Assembly: GCA_025201705.1 (NCBI GenBank)
Contig: MU616675.1
Coordinates: 1-58,325 of the forward strand
Length of the DNA: 58,325 nt
Origin: Dissophora ornata
Lineage: Eukaryota > Mortierellomycota > Mortierellomycetes > Mortierellales > Mortierellaceae
Direction: 5' to 3'
Shown here one piece after another: positions 1-11,064 of this stretch. The stretch's first letter is position 1, and every line of letters starts with the position of its first letter. Under the pieces are notes generated by a model. The model worked only from the letters and a program-made list of their open reading frames with translations, was not told the origin of the DNA and did no database searches. A program made the translations under genes and the position numbers.

Positions 1-2382
1 TTTTTGCTGAGACTCGAAAGCAGGTGAATTGTGACAACGCGCCTACAACAGATGCAGTTTGGCGATCATACACAGAGTAAAAAGAAAAAAAATAAGGAGG
101 CGAATTTATAGAGCTCGAAAATCAGGAGACAGTGAATGGGAGAAATTATCCGGCAATTATGAGTGAGAAGTGAACAGAACGGGATGCTGATCAAGGGATG
201 CATCCCGCGAAGAGCGGCGTCCTGTTGTTAAGCTGCAGATCAAATGAGAGCAACAGCGTTGAGAGGACAGCAGAGCTTAATGGCGAAGAAGAAGGACATT
301 GCTGCACCTGGCCCCACAGGAGAGCTACTCAACCATCAGTTATTGTCAGCAGCTGTAGGCGGAGACTGCATGTTTGCGTCCAGGACTTGCCCGCAAAAAC
401 AGAAAGGGTAGAATAAAAAATAAAAAAACACGGACCAAACCTGGAGGTTCAAGAGCAGAATGGAAGGCACACGAAGGATAAATATAGTCCTTAACGTCTT
501 TTCAACATACAGCGAAAGCAGCGGATGCCAGTTACAGAAGGAAAGAGAGGCATCGTCCAGGAGTCCAAGAGAGGGAGACTGCTGTCAAGAACCAGCTCAA
601 ACGCGCAGCCATAGCTCTCCCGTTGCTACCCACCACCCCTCTGCCGTCCAGTGGTGCATGAGTTGATTTCATCGGTGCTTGGGAGTTGATTCGGAATGGT
701 TACTCAAAACGCACACAAGACCAAACCTTTTGTGTTCAAGCCAAAAAAAAAAAAAAAATCCCCGCTTTCTGGCCGCTGGCTGTTAACTCCGTTCTCTGAA
801 CTGGCAAACATGGTCAGCGCTTCACCGTCCTTCGTTGGGGTGATGATGAGATACCGGAACAACTACAAGGATTTTGTAGAGTTGTATGTTTACATTACTC
901 ACCGTAGCCTGTTTAGTGTGACGAATACCAGGAACCGCTTCTCGCGTCGAATAAAATGCGAGCCGAAAATGCAAAGGGTGTAAGGACTGAACGGAGAATG
1001 AATGCGGAAGACAGAATGAATGAGTTCGAATGAGAGAATGCCTTGAATGGAGCTGAATCGATTGCGAGGAGACGGACTTGAGCAGGCTATCTGAATCTTA
1101 CTGGTAAAAAGGGGCGATCCGATCAAAAAAGGTAGAACCAGTAAGCATAGGCAACGACGCCCAAGGCTTGATCAAGGCTGGGAGCCTCGATGCATGATGT
1201 GTGCTAGTGTAACCACAGCTCATCGCTCTTGCGAAGCTGTGTGGTTGTGAATTGCTCCGAAGACGCGCCCCTCTCGCTGTTTCAAATATGCTTTCGGATG
1301 CTTTTGCCGTTGCTGAAATGCTTGTTCATGAGAAAAACTCTAGGTCTGATGCCATTCCTGCGGCTGTCCCCCTTGTTTGGGGGAGCATGATGCGAGCCGA
1401 CAATCTCTTCACGACCCCTCTACTGACGCGTTCTCAGGGACTAAACCAAAACGAAGTAGGTTCTTAAACACCGTCTCGTTCTCGTAGGTAGGGATCGAAA
1501 ATGGATCGGCACATGCAAGGGTGGGTAAGACACTGCTCGAACTCCAAAGAACTGCATACGCAGCCAGATCATCGAATACTGTACGTTCCTATATCTCGGC
1601 GCCCCAAAACCACACTTGCACAGGGAGCAGTAAGTAGCCACCACTGTGAAACAGAACCTTTCGCCCAACCGTTACGGCTCACATTCGCCGAGGCATGCCT
1701 CTGGTCTACTATTTAGTGGCATCCTCATGCCCGATCAGTGCTTTTACTGACCGGTTTCCTGCAGGCCACGATGGCAACATCCATCGACCACCCAGGTTGG
1801 CACCATGTTGGCATCATGTTGGCACTCTGTTGGCGCCATTTATCCCGCCATCAATCCCATGTGCTGATCCTTTCGCGTTGTTTGCCTATAATTCTTCATC
1901 CTTTTCTCTCTAAATAGGCCCTGCATGTCAGCTCCATCTATATCCCATAATCAAGTAAGCATCAGGTGCAGCAGCAACAACCCGCCAACTTTTTTCTTTT
2001 TATTTTATTGCGAGAGTAATCATCTGTCGAAACGATTCCAGTGGCAGTAAGTTTTGGCCTGGAAAGCCCCATAGCCGCTGCTACCTCGCCGATGTCGTAT
2101 TCGAGGAAGCGATCCCTTGATATTGGTCGCCAGAGTTTCTCTCTCTGATCTCTCTTCCATAGACTCGATAATCGTTTCGGATTTGTTTATCGGGGTTGTC
2201 TTTGACTTTGGCGTTGAGTACTTGTATCGGCCTTCTCGACCGTTCGCATGCCATCAATGAAAATAGTGGCATGTTCCTGTGATAATCGATATGAAAGGTA
2301 CTGATCAATGGATACATAAGACTCTATCCTGACCAAAGCAGTGTCGGCTGCGACCATCTGAGCGAGAACTCGCATTTTGTAT
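1..2382. other. Intergenic stretch, no intact gene seen
   Basis: I find no convincing exon here; open frames are short and unrelated to one another. The plus strand is purine-rich over the first kilobase, so the minus strand is pyrimidine-rich, as it is upstream of other minus-strand genes in this window. With the minus-strand TATAAAT at about 104-110, this could be the leader of a minus-strand gene running off the left edge. A four-copy 11-bp tandem repeat lies at 1796-1839. Confidence 0.5.
1796..1839. repeat. 11-bp tandem repeat, four copies
   Basis: Four consecutive 11-mers of the form GTTGGCAYCAT run without gaps. Copies 1 and 2 differ at one base and copies 3 and 4 are slightly diverged. 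It lies in non-coding sequence. No function can be read from it. Confidence 0.8.
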
Positions 2383-2680
2383 CCAGGGTTGTGTCCCTTT
2401 TATGTCTTTTGGCTGGAGATAGGGTGACCGCTGTTGGTTGAAAAGATATCCTCGAATAACATGGCATATGTTGTGGCCCGCCATGATATCGCAGTGCATG
2501 TTTGTCTTGCAGTTTGAACAATAAAGTCGTCGAATGTCAACCTGACTAAAAAATTCCTCGCAAACGGGCACATTTTGGATGCGTAGTATTCGTTCACACC
2601 GACAACGATATATCCAAGGGATCCGGCGCAGAGAGAGGCAGAAAGAAGCAAACAAGCTCAATGCAAAATCAGTCATCACA
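2383..2680 (-). pseudogene. Decayed TnpB/Fanzor-like nuclease C-terminus (relic 1)
   Basis: Two overlapping minus-strand frames carry one coherent protein end broken by a one-base frameshift at about 2565. Frame A (2621-2565) reads GYIVVGVNEYYASKMCP. Frame B continues with VCEEFF, then YCSNC, then HCDIMAGHN. Joined, this gives the E-Y-x2-S-x2-C-x2-C ... C-x2-C ... D-x-x-A-x-x-N layout of the C-terminal part of TnpB/Fanzor nucleases: RuvC-II glutamate, zinc ribbon, RuvC-III aspartate. Upstream sequence (2680-3120) has scattered stops and no recognisable N-terminal half. The arginine usually before the RuvC-III aspartate is cysteine here. I take it as a dead copy of a mobile-element nuclease. 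Family assignment rests on the motif string alone. Confidence 0.55.
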
Positions 2681-3574
2681 CCGTGTCATCTATAAAGATC
2701 GTGAACCAACAAAAAAAAAAAGACTCAACAACCTGTCTATTACTACAGTAAAGTATCTGTCCGTGATTTTGATATCCTAGCTGCATCATCGACAAGACTC
2801 TCATCACTCCCTGCAAGATTGGTGCACATGCGCGAAGTGAATCGTGGTGTGTTAAGCCAATCCTTACTCAGTGCAGCGCGGTCACACCATACTGCAGTCA
2901 TAATCCTCTGAATGCATTGGGGATATTGGTGATGGCTGCCGAGTCAAATAGTGTTTCTTTTTGCGTAGTTGGCGCCCCTTCACTTTTCGTTTGCCATTGC
3001 TGTAATGGTTTGATTGGAGGGGACCCTCATCAATTCTAGTCAGGCTGGTGGGGATAATTTCATGAATGGCAATGCACACCGTCGGTCGCAGAAGCAATGA
3101 TGATGTGATAAACTGGTATGATCCGCCATGTAGCTGTCAATATTCCTTCAAATGCCAAGAAGGATTGATGGCTATGATCCCTGGAATCCGATAGTGCTGC
3201 TTTCGGTGTAATGAGTGTGCCTTCAATCATACCATGTCTTTATTTTTAACTGTCTGTGCGTGACAAATATCTTCAACGTTGTTTCTCGCCATCTCTTAAA
3301 TCCACCGAGGGCATCGACTCTGATAGATGCTTAGCGACTCCTCCGTCACTTCTATCCTACCTCACTTGGGGAAGGTCTCCTGCCTCGTCTATGCATTGGC
3401 TCACGACAGTATCACACTAATAAAAAAAGAAAAACTGAATTTGCTCCACCCTCTGCAACAGCATTGACCCATGTATCAGGGGGATATGCGTTTTATTTCA
3501 TCTCTAGTCTGTCTTTCGTCTGTTTATGATGGCGCTGTAATTTATTTTGATAAAAGCACGGGGAATAACTCTAC
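2681..3574. other. Intergenic stretch, nothing clear
   Basis: There is no supported gene. A minus-strand frame at 2882-3097 includes a basic run (KRKVKGRQLRKKK) that could belong to the upstream part of the nuclease relic, but stop codons interrupt it and I could not align it. The last 150 bp are the 3' flank of the RING-RRM gene. Confidence 0.4.
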
Positions 3575-6500
3575 CTAGAGAGTTTCGCCACCCTCCCGTC
3601 GCTGATGTCCAAGTGCTGTGGAGCACAGAGGTGATTCCAAAGTCAAGCCATTCATGTAATTCAGTGAACTCGGCTTGGGCAGGCGCGGAGTTGACTGTGT
3701 AATCGTCTTGATGGCGTCCAGGATCGTCTCGCTCTTTGATTTTTCTTCAGCGTCAACTCTCGGTAGAGACGACGCCATGTCTGATGATGACACAACTGTG
3801 GTTGCCGACGATATTGGGGACAATTGCAGTGAGGGCAGTGGCGAGCCGTTGTTCGTTGTCGAGGTCTTAGACGACGTTTCTGAAGGTGAATCTGTTTCCA
3901 GCTTGGAGTGTCTTCCACCCCGCGGGAGCGTGTTTTTCTGCATTCGATAGTGTGAGTCCATGCCGTTGTCGCTTCTGGTGTCGGATGTGGCAGTGTCGTT
4001 TGTCACATTTGGCTGCTGACGAGGGCCGGCCCCCAAATCCTCAGGCTTGCGCTGCTCTGTTGGCGAGTTCAACTTGTCAATACTGTTGCCCTTGAACTTC
4101 TCCGAACGGATGCTCGCCTCTTCATCAGGGTATTCCGTGTTGGGAGGAGTAAACGAAGAGAGTTTCGAAATACTGAATGACGGACTCGGATGGCGATGCT
4201 GAGGTCCATTGCGATGTTTAGAGATACAGTTTGAGGACCGGGGCAGCATGACATCATCACTCGTCCTTCCGGAGATGGGCGGTGTTTTCATGGTCAAGAA
4301 CTCTTTGTAGTTCGACAAATTACTCGCGTTCTGGACCACGGCTGCAGCATACGAAGGTGCCAGTGTTAGATGATGCGCTTCTGCATCAACCATGGCGCCT
4401 GTATTAGGAAGAGTAGCTGCAGCTGCGGTAGTGTTGACATCCAACAGCCGAGTAGCGGCAAGACCTGTGACAGCGGGAGTTGCAATTGACGCCCATGAAA
4501 CTGTTGCGTTCGACTTTGGCTCTTTGTCCTCTACATTATCTGGCGAGGGGGTTGGCGGGCCTGAGCTCTTTGAAGATGAAGCCGTTGGGTAGATTGAGAG
4601 CGGAAAGCGCTCTTGCTCATCTCTTTCCAATCGTGTAGCGACATCCAAGGTAGATTTAGTGGCGTTCTCCGTTGAGATAGCTAAATCTTCAACCAGATCT
4701 TCGGTTTCAACATGAGGCTGGCTTTCACTCTCGGATAACAAGGCCTTCTCTTCTAAATCTTCCTCGGTGGCCTCCACAGCAACTGAGGATCCACTCTCTA
4801 TTTCATGAGCGGCAGAATCACTTCCCACCTCCACTGGTGCAGGAGGAGCCATCCATCCAACAATGTCGTCGGGGCATTGACAACTAGCAACATGGAGCAC
4901 CATCAATTTCTGCTTCTCTGTAAAGGCTGGAGTCAAGATAGCGGAACGGACCATGCGATTCAGTAGCGTCGGATTTATCGTGTTATAATCCTTGCTGAGA
5001 TGTGTCCTAAGAGATTCAATCGAGAGCTTGAGGAGTTCAAAGATATGATCCCTGTGAAGCGGCAGAATGCGATGTGGCAGGTGCCAGGGATATTTGGCCA
5101 GTATCGAAAGAATGTTCTCAAATGGACGCTCTGCACACTTTCGAGAAAAGTGGAGCTGAATAAAAAGAAACATGTTATAGGATGTTAGCAACGATGCTTG
5201 TAACAAAGACGTCTTGAATCACGCTCTTTTTACCTTGTAATTGCGGCAGATGGCAAGTAGCGCATTGATCTCATCCCGTGCCACAAATGGCGGTGTAAAT
5301 CGCAACGTTGGCACTTCAAATGCACCCGAAATAGAGTCCACCGGACCTCTTGTTGAAAGACCTTCACCATGTGATCCAGTAGACAATACTGAGCGACCCA
5401 TGTGCTGCAAAGCACTTGGTTTACTATTCAGTCCCTGATCCTGCATACCGTCAAAGGCTTTGATTCCCGCTTCTTTTATGCCTTCATCTCCGTCCACTGC
5501 ACGATCGAATGTATTTTCTTGGTTTGACTCTGCGTTTTCATCCACAGTTTTCGATGGTAGCGGATTTTCGCCTGGCATCATGGGCTCACCATGAGCGAAC
5601 TCTCCTGCCCACTTTGGGAAAATGGACCGCATGAGCTCGTCTTGGCTTGACAACTCCACAGTAACCACGCGTCCCTTTAACACCTTCATGTTCCGAGCTT
5701 GCGCCACCATTTCCGCTTGGTGGTTCGACAATGCGAGTTCAACAAACGCTGAATGATACGTCTTGCCTGTGGCCCTGTCCATGAGGATGTGCACGTTTTG
5801 TGGAAGGAGATGTTCTGGAGGATAAGGAATTCCAGAAAAGAATGATAGCATATCATGCAAGGAAACTTCCCAAGGTATCTATGATCGTGGAAACAGACGA
5901 GTTAGTGGAAGGTTGTTTGAACTACATTCATGCCACCACTTAAAATTGAAATGCCGTGCCGTAGTACATTTGTAACGCGGACAACTGCCCACTTGATGAC
6001 TTCGGTTCGTGGGGTTGGCGGTGGAATAGCTGGCGGAAGATTAGGCAGGATAGGGAATAATAATGTCTCAGAAGTATTCATATTCATTCCGTTGCAATCA
6101 TTGGAATTTCCTCCTTCGCTGTAGTACGAATTCCCGGCGTGTCCGCTCAATCCAATGGACGATTGAAAGATATGGTGATGGCCGGCGCGTCTCTGCTGTG
6201 ATTGTTGATGTTGAATTTGCGTTTGCATTTTCTGCTGCTGAAAGCGCATCGACCCTTGCGAGCTAGAATCCGGGCTGACGAGTCCCTCGTGCCATATGCT
6301 TGGAGAGTTGGATGTTCCTGGGCGACCCGTCGCTGCAAAGTTACTATTGTTGGCTTGCTGTGCACCAGGCATGCCTGCAGGATGGAAGCTGGGCGCATGC
6401 TGGTTCATTCCTGAGGGACGGAGGGTATGCTGCTGGTATGACCGCAATTGCCACTGAATATTTGGACCGGCCACTGGTGCTTGCGCAGAAAAGCGCCCTG

Positions 6501-9193
6501 GAGGAAGTTTCTGGTAAGAGCCTTGAGGCGGGACCTGGGAGATGTGACTAAGATATCGTGTACCTCCACCAAGCGCCATGTTGCCATTGTCTCCGCTTTC
6601 GCAATGTTGCGATGCCGAAGCGTTTTCCAACTGCCCCAAGGGGTTGCGCAAGCGCATGGCATTCGGAGAAACGCCGTGCCCTGAGAAAGTCTGGCAGAGC
6701 TGACGGTTATAGCAGTTCCCATCACCGACCTCTTCTGCAGCGCTGTTATCAAACGACCCACGGCCTTGGCAAGATGACTTTTGCAGATTGTCTCCGAATT
6801 GATGCTGCGACTGTTGGCTAGCGCAGGATTGCTGGTATAATTGTGGCAGAGAAAAGTGACGCTGTTGCCTCAAAGAATCGGCTCCGGAAGGGATGTTAGG
6901 AAGATTATCACTGACATGAGTTGTAGATGTAGTTGGGGCTACTCCATGGGCGCAAAAAGGACAACTTGGCGATGCGTCTTGAAATAGGCGTAGAGACCGG
7001 TGCTTTTCGTGTCGATAGCACACATTGCAGATCCTAGGACCGTGGGTTGGGAGTACCGTCAGAGAGGGCATATTGAACAAAGCAAGCACAAAACATACAG
7101 AATCAAGCAAAATCAAAAATTACCTATGTTCACATCCTCCCATTGGGACAGTCGCTCGCTGCACACCGCATAATCCACATAGTTCATTATAATCTTCGTT
7201 AACACGGAGGCTTGCAGTTGCGGATTCCATCTGCTGCAAATGGGCAAAGTGTGGATGGAAACCAGCGTGCTGGACTACCGGAACCCGAGTATCGTTCACA
7301 CCAAAGACGATTTGCTGGACGACTGGTGATAGGGGGTGGCGTTCCGTTGAGAACGACGCGGACCGTAAATTCAACTCATATCCATCCCCAAAGAACACAG
7401 GGGATGACCGTTGGCTGGCAATGCTGCCCTCGACAGGACTGGTCGATCGCGCTGATGCAACTGACGGAATTCGGAGAGAAGGATTAGTGAAAGCAAGCGG
7501 TGCTGACTGGCAGATCGAGTTCAGAGTCGTGAATGACAACTCTGTTGACGCAAGCCCATGCAACACAGACTCTGACTTTCTGCGCTGGCTTTGGATATAT
7601 AACCGAGAGTCCACACGGTCTTCCCCCGTTTCCCGTTTTGCTGTTCCAGAGGACTGACTCTCATCACGATTAGCCCAGATGTCATATCCAGGCACAAACC
7701 CTCCATGCTGAATGACACCTTGGGTCATCTGGAGATCCTTGACATGGTACTCGTCGACGCTCATCTTTTTGCCATTCGTAACTATAGGTGGCTGAATAGG
7801 ATTGGGGAAAATACGGCTGTTGCGGCGACTCGATTCTTGGAGCAAGGGTTGGTTTTGCTGCTCCTGCATGATTGAGGCTCGGTGTGGCAGCGGATATTGG
7901 TCATCTTGACTCAAACGCGACGGTTCGTTGTGGGGCATGGACAGGGGTCCCGATAGGGCAGGCGATCGATCCTGACCTTGCTTGGTCAAGGACACCGGGA
8001 ACGTGAGATTCTAACGACACATTATATAGGCAAACGCAAACAAATTAACGACTGCCACCAGCTGTCGTGCTACGTGGGCTTTTATACAGACTTGACTTCA
8101 AATAAATGGACACAGTTGAGTAGAGCGACAGTTTTACAAGAAGAGAGGTAGTATTCAAGTAATCTCATGAAAAGGGGTTGAGCTCAAGGTGGTTGCAGCC
8201 AGGGATATTGGTACTCGGGTCAATAGGGGTGTGTGTGTTTGTGTTTGACTCCACGGTCTTTTTGCTATTGGTAGTTCAAGGGGATAAAGGAAATGGTCGA
8301 ACGTGCAATTGCGCGGACTCATACACAATATTGGAACGGGAGCCAATGAAGCGGATAATGGAATGGAATGGGCTGAGCGACTAGAGATCGTTGAGAACGG
8401 AGGGGAAGGAGACAGAGAGAGACGTAGAAAAACAAGGGATACACAAGGTCGAAAGAAAAGATGCACACGGTAAAGGGATGTTTTTCTCCCTCGTTGTACG
8501 AGTAAGGCGAAGTGATGTTTGGAGTGTTGATATTGACTCAGGGTCGAGTGAGCAAAGAGATCAAAAGCCAAGGGGTGGAAAGGCATGATGGAATACCAAG
8601 CCGTGTTTATCACAAAGGCCCAAAGCAGTAGGCTCGAGCTCTGGAGAACACTGACTTCTGTCTCTTACCTGATCCCATACGCCTCTCTCGATCGAGAGGT
8701 GGGGTGTAGATGCTCTACGTCCAAAGTTGTCGCTCGTGCTGCCATTCGAGCCGTTGACTCTCGACCTGTATACGGCAGAATTGGAGAGTAATCTTGTTCC
8801 CGCGCTCGAGCCATCTGCAGAGATGCCAGCGGTTGATGGCGTGCCTACCGAATGCGAAAACAAGGCTGTATCCAATAGAAAGCCAGGTGAAAGTGAGTCT
8901 ATGGAATATCTTTCTTCGTGGGTAGAGCTGAAGGCGTTCGCGGTCAAGCTATCGTCCCATGTTGCCTTGATATCCTCCGTGGAACTGAGGGTATGTGACA
9001 ATGCTGCCAGCAACTCTGAGGAAGTTATGGTGGGGGTGGCGGTTATGGTTGGAGCTTGGTCAAACGGCATTCTCTTAGAAGATGAATAGTCAACTGTGTG
9101 TCGCCTCTGATCGACAAGCTGCTGTATCGATTTTGCTGCAGGTGTTGGCAGTGACTGTATTCCAGAGAACAGCCTTGGTGAGATCTGGTCCAT
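3575..9193 (-). CDS. RING-HC finger plus RRM protein, 1567 aa
   Basis: Five exons with introns at 5156-5233, 5879-5967, 7034-7123 and 8011-8668; exon lengths sum to 4704 nt. A C3HC4 RING is rebuilt across the 7034-7123 junction: C453-x2-C456-x11-C468-x-H470-x2-C473-x2-C476-x18-C495-x2-C498. A single RRM lies at about 818-915, restored across the 5879-5967 intron (VVRVTNIPWEV ... SAFVEL ... GRVVTVEL), followed by a helical block of about 100 residues and a serine/proline-rich disordered tail. The region between RING and RRM is rich in Q, S and N. RING plus RRM recalls Not4/CNOT4, but here the RING is C3HC4 and internal rather than C4C4 and N-terminal, so it is not Not4. A role as an RNA-associated ubiquitin ligase is inference. 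The weakest part is the 658-bp first intron: the donor (CAG|GTAAGA) and acceptor (GTTAG|AATCTC) keep frame, but exon 1 could belong to a separate transcript. Confidence 0.8.
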
Positions 9194-11064
9194 CGAGGCA
9201 ACTCAGATGTTGCAGGTATTTGAAGGGTTTAGAAACAGCCAGGGATCAAGGTTATCTGGTCAACTTCTCAAAGACTGATATCGACGCGTCGATGTTGTCT
9301 CTTCTGGAAGAGGGAGATGAAATAAGCGATAGGGGTTGGTTGCTGGTGTGCTTGGAGTGGATCGCTTGCCGGACCGCGCTATTGGCGAGAAATAGAAGAG
9401 ATGGGAAGAGGCTGCGATGCGAAGAAAGAGAGGGAATGTGATGATGGATATTTTGTTTATAGGCAAAGACGGCGAGCAGGAGCGATGGTGCAGAGAGACA
9501 AAGAAGAAAGGATTATTGGGGAACGACATAGTGGATTTACGATAAAATAGTCGTGGAAGAGGTCACATACTAACAAAAAAAACAAGACAAAACAGATGCG
9601 GAGACTGGCGAGACCGGCGGGAGGAGAGCAGGGAGTCGGCGGCAAAGGAGGCAAAGAAGCCAGCCAAAGAGAGAAAGGCGGGGAGATGAAGGAGAGACTG
9701 ATAGAAACACACACACACACACACAGAGGGAGAGGAGTGGGAATAGATAAGAATATCGAAGACTTCGATGTCATCTAGACTGAACATTCGCCTCACCATC
9801 CATCGAGTATACACTTTGCCCTTGACACTGCCTACCTGCCCGACACAGTCGTTCTACAAATCGAGCGGACTGCAGTGCGTGGCGCTGGCACCGACCAGAG
9901 GATAGCGAGCTAGATCTAGTTCTTGATTTGGACACAGCAGGAGTTTACAGGACACGGCAAGGGGAAGAGAAAATCGATCCTGGCAAAGAAGCGCACACAG
10001 ACGCAGGAAAGTAAATACGTCTGATCGACACGTTCGGGCTGAGGGCGGCCATTGCTTAACGCATGTCCTGTCAAACCCCTCCTGTCTCCTGGACAATACT
10101 TCCTTACGACACGAAGCACTCTCCTGTCCTCGCACAATTATGGATCTCCTTTTCAAACCTCCGGCGCTCCTTTTGTTCAGCCATTATTTCTGCACGCACA
10201 CAGAACGAGATAAATTAGATTGGTTGGCCGACTGTTCCACCGAACGCAATGGCAATGTTGATTGATGAGAATCCGTCCAAACTACGATAATTCGCCCTTC
10301 TACTTCTATGTACGCTCGTTGCAACCAACTGCACTTTCTCTCTGCCGTTTAAATTAACGCTGGTGCGTTAGTAATAGCTCTGGATGTTTATGATAGAGCC
10401 GACCACTCGGAGAAATATCTCAACTGATGATGCGGCTACGGAAGGAAGCAACATTTTGTCACTGCACCAGCAGTGGAAGCAGCAGCAATTATTAAAAGGG
10501 GGAAGGAATTTACATGCACACACGACGAACAAGGCATCCTTCACGTTCTTACCTTCCCGAATAGGATCCATTTTGCACACGCACAATCTCCAGCTTCGGA
10601 GATATTAAACAGGGAGTGCCTTCGAAAGCCCATCTCCTTTATTCATCCCTTTTGTTCCTTTCTCTCCTCCGCAACGAGTATGTTTACTAGATGTGGCGTC
10701 ATCCGAGGAAGACAAACGGAGGTGGACCAACATGTATGTCATCTACAAAGTCCCACAAAAGTAGATTTCAAGTTTTCATGTAATGAACAAGCAAGACCCC
10801 TTTGCTTATTCGTGGATGCCACCTGCAAGGGACCGGTGTGGCGTTGCTACAGAGATTTAGAGTCCGAGATCCACGATCCGCCTTATATTTTGCAGATACT
10901 AATTGTGTTACGCATGGGCTTTTATTAATGCTGGTCGGTGATATTGTTACAGGGCGGTGTGAAGGATAGGCAAAATAAAAGGGACGCGACAATAAAACGA
11001 TAATCACAATAAGATAGAACGCTCACAAGCTGAGTTAGGCGAGGATGAGAAGCAGACGAGAAAT
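9194..11064. other. Intergenic, upstream region of the RING-RRM gene
   Basis: The minus strand is strongly pyrimidine-rich from about 9260 to 9780, resembling the CT-rich leaders of other genes in this window, so it is probably the promoter and 5' untranslated region of the RING-RRM gene. It holds an (AC)9 microsatellite at 9707-9724. From 9800 to 11064 I see no gene; the right end is the 3' flank of SGF73. Confidence 0.5.
9707..9724. repeat. (AC)9 microsatellite
   Basis: A perfect dinucleotide run of nine AC units in the CT-rich upstream region of the RING-RRM gene. Confidence 0.9.

Noticed and set aside
8155..8613. 152-aa minus-strand ORF inside the first intron of the RING-RRM gene
   Set aside because: It is a by-product of the CT-rich tract (Ser/Pro/Leu/Phe only), with no ATG context or homology.
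10768..11007. Minus-strand frame with SRTLNL-like text that can arise from translating a tRNA or tRNA-derived repeat
   Set aside because: Neither strand shows the GGTTCRANNCC T-arm box, and no cloverleaf with a 7-bp acceptor stem could be drawn.
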